Source of the DNA: Strigamia acuminata
Lineage: Eukaryota > Arthropoda > Chilopoda > Geophilomorpha > Linotaeniidae
NCBI GenBank assembly: GCA_949358305.1
Contig: OX442314.1
Span: 9,479,060 to 9,543,059, forward strand
Length of the DNA: 64,000 nucleotides
Direction of reading: 5' to 3'
Below the pieces are notes generated by a model. That model was given only the letters and a program-made list of their open reading frames with translations, did no database searches and had not been told where the DNA came from. Of the stretch, positions 51,032 through 59,422 are shown one piece after another. Both the position numbers and the translations under genes were made by a program. Within the stretch, counting starts at the first letter, position 1, and each line of letters starts with the position of its first letter.

Positions 51032-51247
51032 ATGGCGCCACCCCGTTTAGGCAAGGATAAAATATCCCCAAAACACTATAAGCAGCAACAACATTGCGAC
51101 GAAAAGACGTCCAGGAATGTAATTTTTGCACTGAATTGGGAAGAAGTTCGTTGTATTATAAATTGTGGAGAGAGAATATTCGTGTATATTTTGTGTACAG
51201 TTGTGCTAATCGCACTTTTTTTATTTTACACCGTACATTCCATATAA
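51032..51247 (+). CDS. Small membrane peptide family, beta copy 4 (intact)
   Basis: 71 codons. MAPPRLGKDKISPKHYKQQQ, a basic linker, the core ALNWEEVRCIINCGER and a strong membrane helix IFVYILCTVVLIALFLFYTV. A TCCTACAG acceptor sits just before the AATGAATGGC start region, as in the copy at 40.27 kb, so a 5' exon is possible. Best-preserved member of the beta subfamily. Function unknown. Confidence 0.45.
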   Translation: MAPPRLGKDKISPKHYKQQQHCDEKTSRNVIFALNWEEVRCIINCGERIFVYILCTVVLIALFLFYTVHSI

Positions 51248-51569
51248 CCAACAGTTTTATCAATTTTTCAGTTTTTTTTTTTACAAAATAATCGTTTTTT
51301 GCGGGCCGGTAACTGTAAGGCTGGCAAACCAATAGGCTAGGCAAGTTATGAATATTTTAGTCATTTAATTAATATTAAAAAAGGCTAAACACCAAGAGGC
51401 TGAATTAGAAGTTAGGAAATACAGACATCGAAAAGACTAGAAGTTATAAGGCTGGCAATGCTGTGCACCTTAAAATTGATAGCACTAAAAATTCGATTAA
51501 AACAGTTTTAAAAATTAATATTTTCGGCAGTATTCGTTAAAAATCGACTTTTTTCGATATAAAATTCAA

Positions 51570-51822
51570 TTAAAATTCGAAAATTTCAATTAAAATGCGA
51601 AAATTTCAATTAAAATGCGAAAATTTCAATTAAAATGCGAAAATTTCAATTAAAATGCGAAAATTTCAATTAAAATGCGAAAATTTCAATTAAAATGCGA
51701 AAATTTCAATTAAAATGCGAAAATTTCAATTAAAATGCGAAAATTTCAATTAAAATGCGAAAATTTCAATTAAAATGCGAAAATTTCAATTAAAATGCGA
51801 AAATTTCAATTAAAATGCTAAA
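51570..51822. repeat. 20-bp minisatellite abutting a peptide start codon
   Basis: About twelve copies of GCGAAAATTTCAATTAAAAT. The last unit runs directly into the ATG of alpha copy 5, replacing the promoter region seen in other copies. Confidence 0.92.
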
Positions 51823-52053
51823 ATGGATTTTTCCTCTTCGTCTAATGAAGAACACACAACTCCGAAATCGGCCAAACAGAAGGAAAAACGACTGCAGGAC
51901 AATACCCGCATTGTAATGTGTGGTTTCAAGTGGAATCAAATCAAAGAAGTATTCTAGTGGATCGAATTCGTTATTCTGTTGATTGGAGTCTTCTATCTTT
52001 TGCGTAACCATTTTAATCCTGCCCCCACAAATCAAAATGTTTCTTTTGTTTAA
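51823..52053 (+). pseudogene. Small membrane peptide family, alpha copy 5 (internal stop)
   Basis: 77 codons with a TAG at codon 45 (51955-51957), exactly where others have Asp of DWIE. Otherwise the copy is well aligned: SSSSNEEHTTPKSAKQKEKR, DNTRIVMCGFKWNQIKEVF, WIEFVILLIGVFYLL. The 20-bp minisatellite replaces its promoter. Confidence 0.7.
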
Positions 52054-52309
52054 TCAATAAAATTCATTAAAACGTTAATAAGTTGAATGTGGATAAGCCT
52101 AACTACGAGTTTATCTGTTTTAATAAAGAAATAGACGCAAATGTAATATTTTGTAGTAATATAACTTGTATGTACTGTACCAGCATAGATGCTGCGCTGC
52201 ATGGCACCAATAACAATAATGTTAAAGTGTCAAAGTAAGTCCACATTGACTCTACGTACAACTTTGATAATGTGTTCAATAGAGGAATTATCGGCAACAA
52301 ACTACAACC

Positions 52310-52364
52310 AACAGAGCTACGTCTGGATGAACAGGCATCAAAGATTCTTTCGAGGAATGACTTG
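52310..52364 (+). pseudogene. Small membrane peptide family, alpha copy 6 (5' piece, split by LTR element)
   Basis: RHQRFFRGMTW: the reading NRHQRFFRGMT reaches the insertion site and continues at 54265 (WNQIKY then a stop). The upstream 52050-52320 duplicates 50590-50840, with a ~60-bp insertion near 52180. The remainder is at 54260-54290. Confidence 0.6.
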
Positions 52365-54259
52365 TAGTCTGTCTTGACTAAATATTAAAACTGTAATGGA
52401 GCATGCAAAATAACGTGACCGTTGGTGCTGCTGAGATTTACATAACTGACTAGTTTATTCAAAGATAGGTGGCGCTGTAGTAGCAGCGTCACAATATATA
52501 TCAATGGTCAAGACTGACCAATGGAGTGCGAGACACTCCAGTATCCCCTCAATTGTGGAATGGGGGAAGGAACAATTTAGAATACAGTGAAATCAATTGA
52601 TCTACAAGGATGCAATGTAATTAAAGTGGGTTTAAAAACAATCAATTGAACAATGAATTAAAAGGTAACAAGTAACATGCATTGGAGTGAAGACACTCCA
52701 TCATCCCCTCAATTGTGAACCAACTAGGGGAGCAATTAGTAAATTCAAAGTAACAGTTTGACATGAAATGCAAATTTAAATTGAACAATAAAATACTTGG
52801 ATTTTAAAACTACTGAATTATGCACGAAATAAAACTTGTAAAATTGAACATAACATGAATTTTGATTCCAACAATGATTGCAATTAAACATTGAAATGCT
52901 AACATGATACATTAACAATAGTTGAATGAATTAGCTTGATGAATTAGCAGCTAGACGGGAGACGGAAAGGAAGTCGAAATGATTCTCTCCTTCACTCACA
53001 AGAAGCCTGAACAACAGAGAGCTAAATGTGGCCCCGTGCCCAACGCGTACGGTAGCGTTTTGAAGGGCAAAAAGTGCGGCGAGACCGACGATGGTCTGTG
53101 ACATCACCTGCGATGCACACGCCGGCACAAGGGTTCGACGACTGCGGCTGGTCCCGAAACAAACACTGGGAGTTGTAGAAGCTACCCAAATGGCGTCTGC
53201 GGTTGTGACCAGTGATTTTCTGCGCTGGGGCAACCGTGGTCGAACGTGCGTAGATGTCGGAGACTGCACATGTGGCGAGTTCCATCTGAATGGCTGACTG
53301 GTGAGCCTGAGCAAACTTCATTTCAGACTGACTGATGATGGTTTGCTGAATGTAGACACAACTCAACTTGTGGAGTTGATCAGAATAGTTGCAGTGCTCC
53401 GAACGCAGCTGCAACAAAATGGCAAAATCTGCAGCGGATTCCACCTGTCCCTGCACTCGGGTGTTGAAATGTCGACCGCGAGGAGGGGTTTTGAGTGCTG
53501 TTAATCGGCCTTCAACGTGGCGAGGGCAGCGAACGTCATCTGCACAAGCTTCATTGGAAAACAGGTTAGCCAGACGTGTGTACGGCAGCCCGCCGACGAT
53601 GCACAGCAAAACAACCACTTTCTTCGTGTCATTGGTGATGCCACTGCACACGAAAAAGCAGTCCAACTGGTCAATGTAGTGGGTCCAGTTATTCTTGATG
53701 CAATATGGTTGCAGTGAACCGATACTTGAAGCGATCACAGAAGTTTTGCATGAAAAAGGCTTACATGGAAGTAGGCCTAACAGCATGGTCACGGCGTGGT
53801 CAAGGCGTGGTCACGGCATGGTCAAAGGTCCGAAACAGCACTTTACACTAATTTTAAGCGATTTTGTACATTACAGTTTGTGAGGTATTAATTGTTGATC
53901 CGTTTTTCATGATGATTTTCTTGAGAACACCGGAACAATTTGAAACAGGGTTAAACCTAACGTGTGGTCCACGTGGTCAGCGTGGTCAGGCGTCCAAAAG
54001 GTGTCCAAAAAGTGTCCAAACTTCACCAGTTTTGCAAAAAACGATTCTGTAGCATGGATTGGTATCCCATCCTCGTCGCCAATTAGTCTGTCTTGACTAA
54101 ATATTAAAACTGTAATGGAGCATGCAAAATAACGTGACCGTTGGTGCTGCTGAGATTTACATAACTGACTAGTTTATTCAAAGATAGGTGGCGCTGTAGT
54201 AGCAGCGTCACAATATATATCAATGGTCAAGACTGACCAATGGAGTGCGAGACACTCCA
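52365..54259 (-). mobile_element. Short LTR retrotransposon (gypsy/mag-like), deleted pol
   Basis: LTRs of 176 bp at 52365-52540 and 54084-54259, apparently identical, with the duplication ACTTG (52360-52364, 54260-54264). Orientation is minus: the primer-site-like TTGGCGACGAGGATGGGATA follows the 5' LTR (54082 down) and AATTGAGGGGATAC precedes the 3' LTR. Only a broken gag lies inside; pol is absent. Part of the 3' end (GACACTCCA..CCCCTCAATTGTG) is repeated at 52690-52720. Confidence 0.88.
53022..53792 (-). pseudogene. Gag relic of the short LTR element
   Basis: Minus-strand ORF with gag-type words: NWTHYIDQLDCFFVCSGITN, GGLPYTRLANLF, HFNTRVQGQVESAADFAILL and EHCNYSDQLHKL. The usual Cys-rich nucleocapsid region lies in shifting frames near 53.1 kb, so the copy is degenerate. 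It probably moved, if at all, using another element's proteins. Confidence 0.65.
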
Positions 54260-54264
54260 ACTTG

Positions 54265-54553
54265 GAACCAAATTAAATACTGATGCTACAGTATAAGCAT
54301 CAAAATGAAACCAATGCGACGCAAAACCAAAACTTGCAGAGTTCGTTAATGCAAGATAGAAGTAGAGAATTTTTTTTTATAGTTTCACGGTATAAGACAA
54401 ATTAAAACACTAAAAACCAGGCGTGATTGTCTAATTCAGCCAAAAAATAATTTTTTAACCTTTTTATCCTTTTTATCCTTTTTCATAAGTTTTCTAAACT
54501 TTGTTGTGTCAACAATCGCTTTTCCCGCGATGAGCACACACAGGAGGTTGGTT
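54265..54553 (+). other. 3' remainder of alpha copy 6 and spacer
   Basis: GAACCAAATTAAATACTGA completes the split reading frame (WNQIKY, stop). The rest is AT-rich with a CTTTTTATC repeat near 54465; nothing else recognised before the gypsy LTR. Confidence 0.5.
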
Positions 54554-55561
54554 TGTAGTGACCCTAGTGGTCACTAATGAAGTGTCGGGAATGAGCCCGA
54601 AATAAAATATTAAGTTGGAGATTGTTTTATTTTATTTTATATTTTTTATGATTTCCTGTCTAGATAAAGGGAGTTAGGCAGGGTGGGAGGAATTGTGGGT
54701 GGTCGCCAAGGAAACCAGCCCGCAACCTCCCGGAGCAGGAAACACTTCCTGTGAGGAGCAGAAAAACTCCTCAGTTTGAAAACCTACTTTGAGAGCAACC
54801 AGTCACCAAAATCTTCCTGAGAGAACACCATTCTACAAGCTGATTTAGTGAAAGATTGCCAGAGTATTTGGACTCAGTCTTGCAACTTGCCAGAGCAATT
54901 TGTGCGACATTTCTTGCTGTTACTTCAGTTAGTGACAGTGGGAGTTTCATCTTGCCAAACAAGTATTGTTTGGAGGGATTTCTATTCTTGGCCAACAACC
55001 ATTGTTGGACTGAGATTTCCTCACTCGCGACGAAGCGAAGTGAGCGCGACTGTGTGAGATTGTTGAGCGGAATCAGCCGCAACGACGCCGCGACGACGAC
55101 GTTGCGACCTGGAGAGGACGAAGAGAGTGGGATTGAGCCCGAACGAGTCAGGAGAGCGTAGTTGTGACGGAATTGAGTCCGTGTTGAAGAAACGCCGAAG
55201 CCGAGCCGAGCGTCGGGTGAAGCGAATCCAAGCGTTCGGCATTCCCAAGAAGTGGAGCCGTCGAATCGACTGGATTCTGTATCATTTTCCTTTGCTTTTA
55301 ATTATTTTCCTTTTAGTGAATTATTCCTTAAGTCATTTAATTTATCAGTTTATCACAAAATAATATCTTGTATTTGATTTAGTGTTTATTCTAAGTTTGA
55401 ATAAATCGTCTGTTAATTGAGAAATAATTGAGTCATTATTTCTCTCATCATTTGAATTAATAATATAGTTATTTTGAGAAGTATTTGTATAAGTCCTGGC
55501 ACGGCATCAATGAGTTTAGTTTTATTGTTAATATTCCTTACAGTAATTTGAGCTCATTACA
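54554..55561 (+). repeat. Gypsy 5' LTR
   Basis: 1008 bp, TGTAGTGACCCTAG to AGCTCATTACA, with AATAAA near 55399. A primer-site-like TTGGGGGCCCG begins at 55563, two bases after the LTR. Boundaries were fixed by comparison with the TSD-flanked solo LTR at 18731-19661. Confidence 0.9.
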
Positions 55562-55684
55562 CTTGGGGGCCCGTTATTTGAACCTTAACAACTTATCTTC
55601 AGTTGAGGGACCAATTTTGTGTGACAAAAGTTATTTTGTGATAGATTATTCTGTTTCTTTCTCCTTTCCTGTGACTAAAACAAG

Positions 55685-58600
55685 ATGTCTCAGCCACAAG
55701 ATTCGAAAAGAGGGCGAGGAAACGGCCGCGGACCTCGCACACGAGGCGGAAGGACCGCAGGAGCAGCCAATGTGCATCCTTCATCGTCATCCGAGTCGGA
55801 CCATGCAGACGACACCCAGGCCATGACGAGCAAAGAATTTCGTCTGGAAGTATCGCCTGAACGACAGGGGGAATTTTGGTTAAAGCAGACGAGAGAGGAG
55901 TCCCAAGATTTGCTTGGAAAATCAAGTATCTCCGGAGCATCGTCACAACACGGCGACACGCCAGCCACGGTGGATTCAACTCCAACAAGCAAAATAGACC
56001 TCTCTAAAATGACATTTGAACAGATCATTGCCGTAGCAAGGAAGCGTGGTCGACTGGTGCGAGCCTACAAGCAACAAGCGTCAGGACGTGCCCGCGATGA
56101 GGCGGAAAGTTCAGGAGAAAACTCCCCAACCCGCCATAAACTAGCGAGAGCTCGCCAACGCATCGCAGATGTCATGAAAGAGATGGAAGACAGTCTCCAG
56201 GAGCGTCACCAACAGTATGAGGAAGGTGTGCAGCTTTCTGATGAAGACGTGGCACAAATAACGGCAGCAATGGCCGATCGAGCAAGGCGACTGCAATTGG
56301 CACATTCAGAAGAATTCCAGATGTTGAAACGGCTCAAATTAGAGGAACGTCACGCCAAACAGGCGAAATTCGAAGCAGAATTAGCCAAGAAAACGACTGA
56401 CGAAGATATCCGAGCAAAGAAAGATCAATTGGACGCAGAAATTCGTGCTACCAAGGACCGACTCGAAACAGAGATGCGCACGATGAGGAACAAATTGGCA
56501 GCGGAAAAACTCCGTCAGGAAACGGAGCAAAAAGAATTACGTGCACAGCGAAAAGCGCAAGCGGCGGCGGAGCGAGAGGCAATTCTTGAAGAAAATCGGA
56601 AGATAGAAGCGGAAAAAGTCCGTTTAGAAACTGAAAAACAAGAATTGTTGGCAAAGCAAAAGGCCATGGAGTCGGCGGAGAGCAGGGAAATCCATTACCT
56701 TCGTCAAGCTGCTCTTGAAGCACAAGAAGCCGCGGAAAGAGTCCGCCGAGAAAATGAAGAACTAAAATATCTCGCACAATGTCAGTATCAAGTGCCGAGC
56801 AACATTCCACCTCGCCGACCTGAAGTAGTGAATTTATCACCAGAATCGTCTAGGAACTCTTTAAAAAGGAAAGGTGAAATGGATGAAAAAAGAGACTCCA
56901 AACGTGCTTCTATGTCACCAGCCAAAAATCCAAACGTATTGGACATAATTGATCGAAGAAATCGTCAGCATCTAACAAATCAATCAGCTGCAGCAGACAA
57001 AAAACAAGGTAAAGTGACAGGATTAGATCCAGCAGACCCGCAGGTTTGGGATAAGCCCAAAAAGATGGAAACTGAAAATGTCAGAGTATCTTCGGCAAAA
57101 AATGAAGGAAAATCATTCGACGTTTACACAGAAAAACCGGTAGAGGAGGACGATCCTCGTTACCATCGTACATATACGTTGGAAGAAGCCGTTGAACACT
57201 TGTCAGCAGCTAAGGAAAGAGATAGGCAACGCGAAATAAGTCGCGAAAATGAAAAGCAGAAATTCCAACACGATCAAGAAGTTCCAGAACAAGATAGAAG
57301 TAGCAATCAAAATGCTGCGACGGGACATGATGAAGCAACTGGACAAGCCAGTTATACGAAAGTTAGGGATTACAATGATTATTTACAAGGCAAATATTCC
57401 CAGCAACCTGAAAATGTGGATGCACGAAATAAATCATGTAATCAACAAGGAATTCGCACACACACTGAAGTACGATTTTCCAACGAGGCACGATCACAAT
57501 ATGAAAGAGAGCCGCGAAATGAGTCGCGTTGTCAACAAGAAACGGACCAACAAGGTGCTGCTCGTTACAACGACGAAAAACATCAGCAAGGTAACTACGG
57601 AGCGACCAGACAAGACTGTTACAATCGAAATGAGTCGATGGAAAGAAATAATTCACGTCAGCAATCGGACCATCAGCAAGACTCACGACAAGATGGAGGA
57701 TCGTACTGGTACAACGCCTACACGAGCAACGATTCACAGAGGCGACGTGATGATTCACGTGGACGATACGATGATTCACAGAGGCGACGTGATGATTCAC
57801 GTGGACGATACGACGACTCGAATAGACGTCGTGACAATTCATATAGAGACCAGAGAAGATCACGATCGAGTCCGCCACCAACACGGCAAAATGAGTACGA
57901 AAATGATCAAAAATACTCAAATTCGGATCATTTCCGGCAGCAGGACTATGATTTTTCCAGATCACGTGAGGAAAGGAGAAGTGGAGGATATTTTCGACAA
58001 GACGATAGAGATCCACCACCAACTAACCCACGCACTTTACCAAGAAGCACGGAGGAATTGGAAGAAATTATCTCAAGACAGATCGATTCGCGACTATCTC
58101 AAATCCCCTCGAAATCTCAGGAAATGGAGGAAATGTTAAGAAAACTAATTCGAAAATATTGTTCAAGCAATTGGACTCACCATTACACCCCATCTCATCA
58201 AATCAAATGGGACCGAATTACTCCCGATATGTTTGATGGAGGTTGGCAGGCTGGTACCCAATTTCTGGATGAAGTTATGCATCTAGTTATAAATCACGAG
58301 ATGGACCCGGACGTAACTTTGAAAAAATTAATTCCGAAAATGCTGGTTGGAAGTGCAACAAATTGGTTGCGAAAAAATAATTTCACACACTGGGATGAAT
58401 TTGTAAAAGCTTTTATGAAGGAATATGGAGAATCCAACGCCATGATGATAAAATATTGGGATAATCATAAACAGACGTTGGGAGAAGACATTCGCACGTA
58501 TTTAAGACGTACAGAAGATTTGTTTACCCAACTCCCATATCATATTAGCGATTTCGACAAAGACAGAAAATTCAGGAATGGCCTGACTCCTTTTTCCGAG

Positions 58601-59407
58601 CAAGTGTTGCGAATGGTAGATGCACCAATGGCCAGTTCCTTCGAAAAATTATCGCAATTCATACGAAACCACCAAATGTACATTGACGACCGGTACGCTT
58701 CAGACATTCCAATTGAAGAACAAAGAGCACGAGATGAACAACAACGACACCAGTCAGACTACACTCGAGCTGGTGCAAAAATGATGCGCCCGCGTTCTCA
58801 ATTCTCGCTGTTACGAGAGGAAACCTCCACCAAAAAACGAGAGAGTGGACATCCTCCTTATCCACAGCCACGAATACCAATGCGACCAAATGTCAAATGG
58901 ACACAATACCCGGGTGAATCCAGTGAGTCGATTGGAGATACTCAGATAATGCTGGCCGAATATACAGAAGAAGAAGTAGACAAATTGATGGATGCTGCTA
59001 GTGTGTTATTCACGAAAAATAATCCAGCAATAACAAAATATAAGCCTCCAATGCAGGTGAGGCAACCGCAGCAAACGAGTTTGCAGCCACAGATGAAAGG
59101 AAATACGTCCTTCCTTCCAAAACCATTTTCAGTCGATTTCAATTTGAAAAAAGAAAATAATAAATCGCAAATTGGAGAAAAAACTGAACAAACTTCAACT
59201 CCAAGTAGCACTGATGACGGCAATAAGGCCAACCAAATAAAGTTGACTCCAGAAAATGCACCATGCCATAATTGCGGACAAATTGGGCACTGGGCGCGAC
59301 AATGTCCACACCCGAAAAGATTGATGTCAGCGGAGGAAATGGAGCAGCTAGTCAACTCATTATCCGAAAGCATCACAAAAAACTTGAACGCGCGGGCTCA
59401 AGAATAG
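55685..59407 (+). CDS. Gypsy gag, coiled coil plus RS-like repeats
   Basis: 1240 aa from ATG 55685, unusually long for gypsy gag. Residues ~1-40 are G/R-rich; ~150-370 form a long charged coiled coil (ERHAKQAKFEAELAKK and following). ~380-650 are polar and Q/N/E-rich; ~680-760 hold RRRDDSRGRYDDSQ repeats resembling an RS domain. ~835-1010 form the retrotransposon gag (capsid) domain (WDRITPDMFDGGWQAG, FRNGLTPFSEQVLRM). A CCHC nucleocapsid knuckle CHNCGQIGHWARQC lies at about 1195. It packages element RNA into virus-like particles; the roles of the coiled coil and RS-like part are unknown. The last 24 nt overlap the frameshift site to pol. Confidence 0.93.
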   Translation: MSQPQDSKRGRGNGRGPRTRGGRTAGAANVHPSSSSESDHADDTQAMTSKEFRLEVSPERQGEFWLKQTREESQDLLGKSSISGASSQHGDTPATVDSTPTSKIDLSKMTFEQIIAVARKRGRLVRAYKQQASGRARDEAESSGENSPTRHKLARARQRIADVMKEMEDSLQERHQQYEEGVQLSDEDVAQITAAMADRARRLQLAHSEEFQMLKRLKLEERHAKQAKFEAELAKKTTDEDIRAKKDQLDAEIRATKDRLETEMRTMRNKLAAEKLRQETEQKELRAQRKAQAAAEREAILEENRKIEAEKVRLETEKQELLAKQKAMESAESREIHYLRQAALEAQEAAERVRRENEELKYLAQCQYQVPSNIPPRRPEVVNLSPESSRNSLKRKGEMDEKRDSKRASMSPAKNPNVLDIIDRRNRQHLTNQSAAADKKQGKVTGLDPADPQVWDKPKKMETENVRVSSAKNEGKSFDVYTEKPVEEDDPRYHRTYTLEEAVEHLSAAKERDRQREISRENEKQKFQHDQEVPEQDRSSNQNAATGHDEATGQASYTKVRDYNDYLQGKYSQQPENVDARNKSCNQQGIRTHTEVRFSNEARSQYEREPRNESRCQQETDQQGAARYNDEKHQQGNYGATRQDCYNRNESMERNNSRQQSDHQQDSRQDGGSYWYNAYTSNDSQRRRDDSRGRYDDSQRRRDDSRGRYDDSNRRRDNSYRDQRRSRSSPPPTRQNEYENDQKYSNSDHFRQQDYDFSRSREERRSGGYFRQDDRDPPPTNPRTLPRSTEELEEIISRQIDSRLSQIPSKSQEMEEMLRKLIRKYCSSNWTHHYTPSHQIKWDRITPDMFDGGWQAGTQFLDEVMHLVINHEMDPDVTLKKLIPKMLVGSATNWLRKNNFTHWDEFVKAFMKEYGESNAMMIKYWDNHKQTLGEDIRTYLRRTEDLFTQLPYHISDFDKDRKFRNGLTPFSEQVLRMVDAPMASSFEKLSQFIRNHQMYIDDRYASDIPIEEQRARDEQQRHQSDYTRAGAKMMRPRSQFSLLREETSTKKRESGHPPYPQPRIPMRPNVKWTQYPGESSESIGDTQIMLAEYTEEEVDKLMDAASVLFTKNNPAITKYKPPMQVRQPQQTSLQPQMKGNTSFLPKPFSVDFNLKKENNKSQIGEKTEQTSTPSSTDDGNKANQIKLTPENAPCHNCGQIGHWARQCPHPKRLMSAEEMEQLVNSLSESITKNLNARAQE

Positions 59408-59422
59408 CAGTAGAGCTCGCGC
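59377..59422 (+). promoter_or_regulatory. -1 programmed ribosomal frameshift signal
   Basis: A AAA AAC at 59377-59383, in the gag frame as AC(A) AAA AAC. A 6-nt spacer (59384-59389) leads to a 10-bp stem, GCGCGGGCTC (59390-59399) pairing with GAGCTCGCGC (59413-59422) including one G-U, with a 13-nt loop containing the gag stop. Slippage by -1 enters the pol frame at 59383. All three canonical parts are present. Confidence 0.85.

Noticed and set aside
54848-55363. Short plus-strand ORFs within the gypsy LTR
   Set aside because: LTR sequence with conserved non-coding features; ORFs are not shared with the related solo LTR at 18.7-19.7 kb.
57249-58139. 296-aa plus-strand ORF in a second frame of gypsy gag
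   Set aside because: A +1-frame shadow of the RS-like and Q/N-rich gag region with biased I/T/M/H/D composition; the gag frame has the recognisable domains.
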